A stretch of DNA of 37,138 nt from Oscillospiraceae bacterium (GTDB lineage Bacteria > Bacillota > Clostridia > Oscillospirales > CAG-272). Of the stretch, positions 30,995 to 37,138 are shown piece after piece. The stretch is taken from NCBI GenBank assembly GCA_015064885.1, contig SVRJ01000023.1:1-37138 (forward strand), written 5' to 3'. Made by a program: the position numbers and the translations under genes. Positions within the stretch are counted from its first letter, which is position 1; every line of letters begins with the position of its first letter. The notes under the pieces were generated by a model. That model had not been told where the DNA came from and did no database searches. It saw nothing but the letters and a program-made list of their open reading frames with translations.

Positions 30995-31029
30995 TTGTGC
31001 AACCTGACGAAAGTGTTGTGCAACTTGAC
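30995..31029. promoter_or_regulatory. Two 14-base direct repeats, candidate activator or repressor site
   Basis: TTGTGCAACCTGAC (30995-31008) and TTGTGCAACTTGAC (31016-31029) start 21 bases apart, two helical turns, so both face the same side of the DNA. They lie 43-48 bases from the -35 elements of both divergent promoters. Confidence 0.55.
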
Positions 31030-31071
31030 ATAAAAAAGGCGTCGGAAAAGTGCGCGCGAAAAAAAGTACTA

Positions 31072-31100
31072 TTGACAAATCCGAGTTTATATGATAAAAT
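31072..31100 (+). promoter_or_regulatory. Sigma-A promoter of the SPFH/P-type ATPase operon
   Basis: TTGACA (31072-31077), 17-base spacer, TAAAAT (31095-31100). Confidence 0.85.
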
Positions 31101-31129
31101 ATAATATACTCTTTTAGATCGTTACGGTT

Positions 31130-31145
31130 TTATATAGTTATATAA
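31130..31145. promoter_or_regulatory. Perfect palindrome in the SPFH leader
   Basis: TTATATA-GT-TATATAA, about 25-40 bases after the expected transcription start. It is placed like a repressor operator; it is AT-rich enough that chance cannot be excluded. Confidence 0.4.
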
Positions 31146-31182
31146 CATTGCCCTTGGCAGAAAGGAAAACGGTTCTCCGAAA

Positions 31183-32898
31183 ATGAAAACAAAAAGACCA
31201 AAGATCCCGTCAAGACAGTTTTCGCTGGTTGCGTCATCTCTCCTTCTCATACTTTGCGGTGTAGTGACGTGGCTATGCGGACGTCCGACAGATTACACCC
31301 CAATGTGTATGGCAGCACTGCTTTTGCTGTGCCTTGCGTTTTTGCTCCTTGCAAACGCGCTGCTGCCCGTTCTGTATAAATTGCTGCATAAGGCTTCTCT
31401 CATAGAGCCTAAGAGAAAAATATGGCGAATATTCACATTTACCGCAGGCTTTCTTTCAAAGCACGGAGCTATCATATCTGCGGTAGCCGATCTTGCGATA
31501 CTCGGGGGATATGGATATACGTTTTACCTCCACGCGGTATACGTTTCAAAAAAGATTTCGGTAAGCTACTTCCACCTTTTCGTGCTTGGAATGGTATTCA
31601 TTGCGCTCATGATAGGCGCAAAGGTAGTAAAGCATTACTGCAGGGATGAGTCGGCAAAACGCTCGCTTTCGTCAATTTTTGCTTTTTTGAAGTTTGATTT
31701 TGCGCTTCTCATCCTTGCCGCGGCGCTCAACGTCACCAAGATATATGACGTTAACACGTATGCAAGGATATTCGAGGGGATATTCGGAGCGTACGTGGGG
31801 CTTTTCGTTGTGGTTTCGCTCGCTAAGGATTTTATCAAAAAAGAGCTTGATACGGATCCTAAAACGATCATTCCGGTTCCGTTCTCATCGGAAAAGACAG
31901 AGGATGATCTTATCGCGTATCTTGAGAGCAGCACCGGACTTACCCTCCGTTCTCTGTTCAGCATAAGATACGCAAGGAGCATATTCCCAACGGCTATATT
32001 CGTGTGCGGCCTCCTGATATGGCTTGCTACCGGTATCGTACAGATAGAGGCGTATGAAAAGGGTGCGCTCTACAGATTCGGAAAATGCGAGGACGTGCTT
32101 GAGCCCGGGATCCATCTTACCTTCCCCTATCCGATAGACAAGGTCGACGTGTACAATACCGAAACGGTGAAGGAGACCGTCGTGGGATACGACAGCAATT
32201 CGGGCGGCAACATCCTATGGAACGAGTCACACGGCGGAACCGAATACAAGCTTCTTATCGGAGAAGGCTTTGAGCTTGTATCCGTCAACGTCAGAATACA
32301 GTATAAAATAGACGATCTTATGAAATACGTTACGGTGTCCTCTGATGCCGATGCGATCCTCAATGCCAAGGCTTACTCGATAGTTACCGATCTTACCGTC
32401 GGAACAGACCTCGATACGATCATTTCACGAGACAGAGCCGAGCTTTCACTCACTATTGAGGGAGCTCTTTCGGAATACCTTGCGGAAAATCCGTGCGGCC
32501 TCTGCGTCACCGACGTAATAATAGAAAGCATACACCCGCCCGTAGAGGTGGCAGACGTATATCAGTCTATGGTCAGTGCCGAGGTAGAGGCACAAGCCGC
32601 GATAACAAAGGCAAAGGGAGAAGCTGAGGCGACGATAGCCTACGCTCAGCTCAATCGCAACGCCGAGATACAGATCGCTCTTGCATATCAGTACGAGCAG
32701 CTCGGAGCGGCAAGAGGCTCGGTTGCCGAATTCCTCGCAATGGCGGAGGCTTACGGGGAATATCCAAATGAATTTACCTACTACAAGTATATGGACGCGC
32801 TTGCCGCCACCTTCTCAAAGCAGAGGCTTTATATCCTCGGTGAAGGTGTAGATGAAAAATACATATACTTCGGTTCAGGCGTTATATTATACAATTAA
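31183..32898 (+). CDS. HflK-like SPFH protein with a seven-segment membrane N-terminus
   Basis: The 571-residue product has an N-terminal membrane region with about seven hydrophobic segments (13-31, 41-65, 95-120, 129-150, 165-186, 196-216, 268-287) followed directly by an SPFH/band-7 domain (~290-490): VQIEAYEKGALYRFGKCEDV, LEPGIHLTFPYPIDKVDVYN, then the Ala/Glu-rich helix AEVEAQAAITKAKGEAEATI. The 'EPGxHxxxPYPID' block and the 'HPP' segment (IIESIHPPVEVADVY) are HflK features. Canonical HflK is ~400 residues with one transmembrane segment, so this N-terminal extension is unusual. It heads a four-gene operon. The ribosome site is weak (GAAAGGA, ~18 bases before ATG). Probable role: large cage-like or scaffold assembly in the cytoplasmic membrane. 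Confidence 0.85.
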   Translation: MKTKRPKIPSRQFSLVASSLLLILCGVVTWLCGRPTDYTPMCMAALLLLCLAFLLLANALLPVLYKLLHKASLIEPKRKIWRIFTFTAGFLSKHGAIISAVADLAILGGYGYTFYLHAVYVSKKISVSYFHLFVLGMVFIALMIGAKVVKHYCRDESAKRSLSSIFAFLKFDFALLILAAALNVTKIYDVNTYARIFEGIFGAYVGLFVVVSLAKDFIKKELDTDPKTIIPVPFSSEKTEDDLIAYLESSTGLTLRSLFSIRYARSIFPTAIFVCGLLIWLATGIVQIEAYEKGALYRFGKCEDVLEPGIHLTFPYPIDKVDVYNTETVKETVVGYDSNSGGNILWNESHGGTEYKLLIGEGFELVSVNVRIQYKIDDLMKYVTVSSDADAILNAKAYSIVTDLTVGTDLDTIISRDRAELSLTIEGALSEYLAENPCGLCVTDVIIESIHPPVEVADVYQSMVSAEVEAQAAITKAKGEAEATIAYAQLNRNAEIQIALAYQYEQLGAARGSVAEFLAMAEAYGEYPNEFTYYKYMDALAATFSKQRLYILGEGVDEKYIYFGSGVILYN

Positions 32899-32915
32899 CG
32901 GAGGTACAGACAGAC

Positions 32916-33872
32916 ATGAAAAAAATCGGTTTTGTTAAATGGATAGTTGCGGGTGTTCTCGTGCTCGTTCTCGGCTTCTTCGGATTTACCGCAGAGGTCC
33001 GCGAGGGCGAAAATGCCGTTATAACAAGATTTGGTGCGGCAAGGGCCGAGGTCACGGAGGCAGGACTTTATTTCAAGCTCCCTTGGCCGTTTGAAAACGT
33101 TGTAAAATACGATGCGAGAAATCAGTATACCGAATCGGCTTATCTCGAGACTCTTACAAAGGACAAGAGAAACGTTATATTCCAGTCGTTTGCGGTATGG
33201 AATATCGAGGATCCTCTCAAGTATCACACAAGCGTGGGAAATTCCGAGCTTGCGGCAAAATACGTGAACGACCTCATAATAAACGCTACGAACAGCGTAA
33301 TGGGTAACTACAAGATGTCGAATCTCGTGTCTCTCGATGAAGAGGAGCTTATGATAGACGAGATAGAAAACGGCATATTCGAAAGAGTAAAGGAGCACGC
33401 GCTTTCGCAGTACGGCATAAAGGTCATGGACGTGAGCATTATGAAGCTCTCTCTTCCGGAAAACAATCTCAAGAGCGTATTCGATCAGATGACCAAGGAC
33501 AGACAGGCTGCTATAGACGTCATCAGCTCAAACGGTCAGCTCGAGGCGTCCAAGATCATGTACGAGGCAGAGGCAGAGGCTGCAAGAATAATGGCTGAGG
33601 GTGTTGAGAAGGCGGCCGAGATAAATGCCGAGACCGAAAAGCTGGTAGCTTCTATCTATGCCGAGGCGCAGGCTGCAAATATCAGCCTCTACAAGTTCCT
33701 CACTCAGCTCGACACGCTTATGAATTCCGTAAACGAGAATACGACACTCATAGTCAAGAAGGACGAATATCCGTTTGACATCTTCGGATCTCTTCCCGAC
33801 GATCTTCTGAAGAAGGTTGCCGTAGCAGTAGCCGAAAACGAGGCTCTTGACGCCTCGAAGAACGCGGGGTAA
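32916..33872 (+). CDS. HflC-like SPFH protein
   Basis: GGAGGT lies 10 bases before the ATG and 18 bases after the previous stop. The 318-residue product has a single N-terminal transmembrane segment (~8-25) and an SPFH domain: VREGENAVITRFGAARAEV, EAGLYFKLPWPFENVVKYDA (the HflC 'GLxFKxPxxxxV' block), QSFAVWNIEDPLKYH, then the coiled-coil region EASKIMYEAEAEAARIMAEG. In E. coli HflC and HflK alternate in a large dome around FtsH and regulate it; no FtsH gene is in this window. The length fits HflC. It is likely to co-assemble with the product of the gene before it. Confidence 0.9.
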   Translation: MKKIGFVKWIVAGVLVLVLGFFGFTAEVREGENAVITRFGAARAEVTEAGLYFKLPWPFENVVKYDARNQYTESAYLETLTKDKRNVIFQSFAVWNIEDPLKYHTSVGNSELAAKYVNDLIINATNSVMGNYKMSNLVSLDEEELMIDEIENGIFERVKEHALSQYGIKVMDVSIMKLSLPENNLKSVFDQMTKDRQAAIDVISSNGQLEASKIMYEAEAEAARIMAEGVEKAAEINAETEKLVASIYAEAQAANISLYKFLTQLDTLMNSVNENTTLIVKKDEYPFDIFGSLPDDLLKKVAVAVAENEALDASKNAG

Positions 33873-33877
33873 GCCTT

Positions 33878-34849
33878 ATGAGAAAAAATAAAGAGAAAAG
33901 GTCAAAGGAGTCCGGTGTATCCTTTGTTGCCGACGTAATGACCACCTCGGTGAAATATTTCAAATGGGTGGTGCTCATTATCGTTGCGGGAATAATGCTC
34001 AGCGGAATACGCACCGTAAATCAAGGTGAGGTAGCCGTGATACTCAGATTCGGTAAGCTGTGCGGAGATACAAGAGAAGAACAGATACATGAGCCGGGGC
34101 TTATGTTTGCGTTTCCGTATATTATAGACGAGGTAATAACCGTTCCCACGGGAAAGGTATACGAGCTTAACGTAGACACCCATTATACGGGTGGAAGCAT
34201 GAGCACGTACGTAGACGAGAACGGATACTGTATTACGGGAGATAACAATATAGCGGTCATATCCTCCTCACTTAAATATATGATAAGCGACCCTGTGCAG
34301 TATGCTCTTTCAACAAGTGATATAGAGGGAACGGTGCGCGGTACCGTGAGCTCTTGTATAGCACAGAGAACTCTCTCGATGACTATAGATTCACTCCTCA
34401 CCGACGGAAAGGACGAATTCGTAGCCGACGTTCTCGAAAGCTCTCAGAAAATACTCGATTCGCTTGAGTGCGGAGTGACAATAACCAACTTCGAGCTCAA
34501 CGTTGTGGCGCCTCCGAGCGAGGTGAAGGACATATTCGATAAGGTTACGGCGGCAACTGTGGACGCACAGACTCTTCTCGCTGAGGCCAATCAGTACAGA
34601 GCGACACTTATTCCGCAGTCGCAGAGCGATGCCAATCTGCTTATATCCGAGGCTCAGGCTCTCCAGAGCACAAGAACGAGCGAGGTGAAGCAGAGGCTTG
34701 CCGAATTCTACGGACTTCTCGATGAGTTTGAAAAGCAGCCCGAGGTGGTTATCGTAAGAGTATATAACAGCAAGATGGCAGATCTTTATAAAAAGCTCGG
34801 ATACGTATATCTTGTCGGCGACGGAATGCCGCATATAGTTATCAAATAA
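33878..34849 (+). CDS. Third SPFH-domain protein (HflK-like)
   Basis: The start is 5 bases after the previous stop; the ribosome site is weak (GGGGTAAG overlaps the upstream stop), which suggests coupled translation. The 323-residue product has one transmembrane segment (~28-46) and an SPFH domain: VNQGEVAVILRFGKLCGDT, HEPGLMFAFPYIIDEV, DNNIAVISSSLKYMISDPVQY and VVAPPSEVKDIFDKVTAATV (the HflK 'PPxxVxxAFxxV'-like block). It resembles HflK more than HflC and is diverged from the first gene, so this operon encodes two HflK-like subunits and one HflC-like subunit. The next gene starts 14 bases later. Confidence 0.88.
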   Translation: MRKNKEKRSKESGVSFVADVMTTSVKYFKWVVLIIVAGIMLSGIRTVNQGEVAVILRFGKLCGDTREEQIHEPGLMFAFPYIIDEVITVPTGKVYELNVDTHYTGGSMSTYVDENGYCITGDNNIAVISSSLKYMISDPVQYALSTSDIEGTVRGTVSSCIAQRTLSMTIDSLLTDGKDEFVADVLESSQKILDSLECGVTITNFELNVVAPPSEVKDIFDKVTAATVDAQTLLAEANQYRATLIPQSQSDANLLISEAQALQSTRTSEVKQRLAEFYGLLDEFEKQPEVVIVRVYNSKMADLYKKLGYVYLVGDGMPHIVIK

Positions 34850-34863
34850 TACAGGAGGCGGTT

Positions 34864-36780
34864 ATGGAAGACATAAGCAAGATGGGCAAAAGATCTCTCG
34901 AAGAGCTTTCAAAGGAAAGCCTGTCGGGCGGAGAAAAAAAGAAGATAGAATACGAAATAATATCCGCCTTTGCCGCCATAGGTGCACTTGTAGCAGGCTT
35001 TATATATGAAAAACTGTTTCCGGGAAAGGCGTCGGTCGCGGCTCTTATATACCTTGTGGGTATACTTATAGAGGGCGTTCCGATACTTGTTACCGCTCTT
35101 AAAGGCTTTGCATCAAAAAACATCAGCAACGCAATGGAGATCCTCGTTGCGATAGCGATAATAGCATGCTTTTTTGATAAGCAATTTACACTTGCAATTC
35201 TTGTTCCCGTAATTCTTAACTTGGTGCATTTCTTTGAGGAGAGAAGTATTATGGGAGGCCGCGACGTAATAGACGGCCTCAAGAAGATGCAGTCTGATAC
35301 CGCAATACTCTTTGACCCCGAGACCGGGGAAGAAAAAGTAATCCCCGCAAAAGAGCTTAAATGCGGTCAGATAATACTTATAAAGCCCGGATGTGCGGTT
35401 CCGGCTGACGGTACCGTTATAAAGGGTGAGTCGAATATCGACCAGAAGTCACTCACCGGTGAGCCGGCTCCCGCTCCGGTTTTCGCCGGAGACAAGGTGT
35501 ATGCCGGAACTTATAATATAGACGGACTCATTACTGTAAAAACAGAAAAAGAGTATAACGACACGTCATTTTCAAAGATACTTTCACTTCTTGAGGACAG
35601 TGAAAATATACAGATCCCCGAGGCGAGAATAATAGACAGATTTATGTATTATTACATTCCTCTCGTTCTCGCGATAGCGGGTGCGGTAGCACTTGCCACA
35701 AACGACGTTTCAAAGGCGATATCCATTCTCGTTGTATCCTGTCCTTGCGGACATATGCTCGTTTCATCAGCTCCGATGATAGCCGCCCTCGCGGTAAGCA
35801 CGAGAAGAGGAATACTCATCAAAAACTCAAAATTCATCGAGCAGCTCTGCGAGGTGGATACGGTAGTCTTCGATAAAACGGGAACTATTACGGAAGGAAG
35901 CCTCAATATCGGAAAGATCGAGACCGCAGAAGTAGACGAAAGCGAGCTTATCTCTGTATGCGCCTCTGTTTCTCATGCATCTCTTCACCCGGTTTCAAAG
36001 GCGGTCATCTCTCTCGCAAATAAAAACGGCGTCTCCTATGGCCTTGCGGAGGGTATAAAAGAGATCGTCGGAAAGGGCGTAGTGGGAACGCTTGACGGCA
36101 GACAGATAATGTTCGGTTCTCTCTCATGGATGCAGGAGAGCGGATGTGAAGGCGGTGCAGACCTTGGTGAAGAGCCCGAGGACAGAGCGGGTCCGGTAAA
36201 CTATGCCGCCGTTGACGGAAAAGTTATCGGAAGAATATTCTTTGAGGACAGTCTTCGTCCCGAGGCTGCAGACAGCGTTGAGGACCTCCGCTCCTGCGGA
36301 ATCAAAAAGACGGTCGTTCTTACGGGTGACAAGAGCAATGCCGCAAGGAAGATATCCGAAAAGGCGGGAATCGACGAGACTTATGCGGGCCTTATGCCTA
36401 TGGATAAGCTCGACAAGGTAAAGGCACTCAAGGACGACGGCAAGGTAATAGTTGTCGGAGACGGTATAAACGATGCTCTCGCGCTTAAAGAAGCGGACGT
36501 CGGTATAGCTATGGGAGCCATGGGCTCGGATACGGCTATACAGAGTGCTGATATTGCTCTTATGAACAACAATCTGAAGAATATTCCGTTCGCAATAAAG
36601 GTGGCGAAGAAGACAAGAGCACTTATGTATCAGAACATAGGACTTGCATTCTCGGTATCCTTCGTGATGATAGCGCTCTCCGCATTCGGAGTTATAAGCG
36701 CACTTGCGGGCGCATTCCTTCACAATATAGGAGCCTTTATAATTCTCATCAACAGCTCTCGACTTATGAAGATAAAATAA
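34864..36780 (+). CDS. P1B-type (CPC) cation-translocating P-type ATPase
   Basis: AGGAGG lies 5 bases before the ATG. The 638-residue product has P-type ATPase motifs in order: TGEPA (198-202), the intramembrane metal motif CPC (293-295) in VSCPCGHMLVSSAP, the phosphorylation site DKTGT with Asp337, the P1B HP motif (375-376) in SHASLHPVSKAV, and GDGINDAL (532-539). No N-terminal heavy-metal-binding domain is present (no GMxCxxC or His-rich stretch), and the protein begins with charged residues before the first membrane segments. The last membrane helix reads FLHNIGAFIILINSSRL, where many Zn/Cd pumps have Asp in place of Asn621. The transported metal is therefore uncertain; Zn, Cd, Co or Ni are possible. 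Last gene of the SPFH operon, followed by a hairpin. Confidence 0.93.
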   Translation: MEDISKMGKRSLEELSKESLSGGEKKKIEYEIISAFAAIGALVAGFIYEKLFPGKASVAALIYLVGILIEGVPILVTALKGFASKNISNAMEILVAIAIIACFFDKQFTLAILVPVILNLVHFFEERSIMGGRDVIDGLKKMQSDTAILFDPETGEEKVIPAKELKCGQIILIKPGCAVPADGTVIKGESNIDQKSLTGEPAPAPVFAGDKVYAGTYNIDGLITVKTEKEYNDTSFSKILSLLEDSENIQIPEARIIDRFMYYYIPLVLAIAGAVALATNDVSKAISILVVSCPCGHMLVSSAPMIAALAVSTRRGILIKNSKFIEQLCEVDTVVFDKTGTITEGSLNIGKIETAEVDESELISVCASVSHASLHPVSKAVISLANKNGVSYGLAEGIKEIVGKGVVGTLDGRQIMFGSLSWMQESGCEGGADLGEEPEDRAGPVNYAAVDGKVIGRIFFEDSLRPEAADSVEDLRSCGIKKTVVLTGDKSNAARKISEKAGIDETYAGLMPMDKLDKVKALKDDGKVIVVGDGINDALALKEADVGIAMGAMGSDTAIQSADIALMNNNLKNIPFAIKVAKKTRALMYQNIGLAFSVSFVMIALSAFGVISALAGAFLHNIGAFIILINSSRLMKIK

Positions 36781-36792
36781 GTCGAACAAAAA

Positions 36793-36824
36793 GATCGGCA
36801 GAGGACTTGTTTCCTCTGCCGATC
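36793..36824. terminator. 12-bp perfect hairpin after the P-type ATPase
   Basis: GATCGGCAGAGG (36793-36804) pairs with CCTCTGCCGATC (36813-36824) across ACTTGTTT. Rightward T run is poor, leftward is TTTTT. Its right half recurs at 14130-14165. Confidence 0.7.
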
Positions 36825-36994
36825 TGTAATATAATATTGTTGCATCGTCGGGCGGTGGCTTGCCCCTCCGAAACGAAGGATATATGCTGATAAAGCGGTG
36901 GGAGTAACCCTCGCCCTGCAAAGGGTATGGACTTTGCCCGAAGCCCACGTTGCTTGCAACGCTGTAATGCAAAGGCGAAATAGGCGATAAAAGA

Positions 36995-37020
36995 GAACGA
37001 TAAATAAGAACGATAAATAA
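36995..37020 (+). repeat. Two tandem 13-base repeats
   Basis: GAACGATAAATAA occurs twice without a gap, just upstream of the ribosome site of the truncated gene at the right end. Confidence 0.85.
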
Positions 37021-37040
37021 GAATTTGGAGGTGAGTTACC

Positions 37041-37138
37041 GTGCAGGAAATAGTTGCAAAGTTGACAGCAAAAGATGATAAATACGCTTGTGCCATTGCT
37101 GATAAAATCATCTCCGAAAGTCAAGATACCGATGAATG
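37041..37138 (+). CDS. Start of an unidentified gene, 3' truncated by the window end
   Basis: GGAGGTGA (37027-37034) lies 6 bases before a GTG that opens a frame running off the end. The 32 visible residues begin MQEIVAKLTAKDDKYACAIA (GTG read as Met), amphipathic and helical, with no stop. The strong ribosome site and the alpha-helical composition make a real gene likely. The family cannot be told from this fragment. Confidence 0.65.
   Translation, partial: MQEIVAKLTAKDDKYACAIADKIISESQDTDE

Larger units (their letters stand above)
30863..31182. other. 320-base divergent regulatory region
   Basis: No gene here. The region holds the epimerase promoter (leftward), two 14-base direct repeats, the SPFH promoter (rightward) and a 16-base palindrome in the SPFH leader. 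Confidence 0.85.
36781..37040. other. 260-base intergenic repeat module
   Basis: After the hairpin a GC-rich stretch (36838-36970) contains short inverted pairs (e.g. GGGCGGTGGC near 36850, TTGCAA near 36953). A 13-base tandem repeat lies at 36995-37020. No gene is supported; the leftward open frames here are by-products of the repeat. Confidence 0.6.

Noticed and set aside
31635-31982. Leftward frame inside the first SPFH gene
   Set aside because: Antisense to a conserved gene, no ribosome site.
31183-34849. Reading the three SPFH genes as an FtsH-HflKC protease complex
   Set aside because: No FtsH or other AAA protease is encoded nearby, and the operon ends in a P-type ATPase instead.
36124-36972. 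Leftward open frame (282 residues) over the end of the P-type ATPase and the repeat
   Set aside because: It spans the terminator hairpin and an intergenic repeat and has no conserved motif.

Overview
The window reads as a chromosomal segment of a low-to-moderate GC, Gram-positive-type Firmicute, most likely an uncultured gut clostridium (Oscillospiraceae/Christensenellales-like; this placement is inference). The support is near-consensus sigma-A promoters (TTGACA, 17 bp, TATAAT), AGGAGG-type ribosome binding sites, lipoprotein signal peptides, a sortase-like C-terminal signal, a class II (Firmicutes-type) GalT, a YtrA-type GntR regulator, and clostridial-style intergenic hairpin repeats. No tRNA, rRNA, CRISPR array, transposase or phage gene was seen.

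Layout. 1-1940: an AT-rich accessory pair, a C39-like cysteine peptidase with ricin-like modules (5' end outside the window) and a surface protein with a sortase-like tail. 1995-3780: two leftward lipoproteins. 3966-4676: a HAD phosphatase with its own promoter. 4717-11747: a leftward seven-gene operon headed by a YtrA/GntR repressor, with one ABC ATPase, two paralogous permeases, two paralogous membrane-anchored proteins and a membrane-anchored beta-rich protein. 11910-14023: a monofunctional peptidoglycan glycosyltransferase and a CYTH protein, divergent from a TauE/SafE permease. 14024-14492: non-coding repeats, including three tandem 51-bp units with an inverted partner. 14493-18331: rsmG, mnmG and an SGNH esterase (leftward). 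18494-20746: a PHP phosphoesterase and a secreted cohesin-like protein (leftward). 20989-22500: galT. 22653-25457: a large secreted beta-helix/CE2 esterase with a C-terminal anchor-like tail. 25458-26019: dense hairpins. 26020-27404: a second AT-rich accessory pair. 27534-30862: a sugar isomerase/epimerase followed by two Gfo/Idh/MocA paralogs (leftward). 31183-36780: three consecutive SPFH (HflK/HflC-like) proteins plus a CPC-type P-type ATPase. 36781-37138: another repeat module and the start of a truncated gene.

How the genes work together. The carbohydrate theme (GalT, CE2 and SGNH esterases, epimerase plus two oxidoreductases, cohesin-like protein) fits a glycan-degrading gut bacterium. 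The two most system-like units are the duplicated ABC operon, probably a regulated envelope-stress or export device, and the SPFH x3 plus P-type ATPase operon, where a scaffold-like membrane assembly appears to be co-produced with a cation pump and without FtsH next to it. Whether either unit has been described before cannot be judged from the sequence alone.
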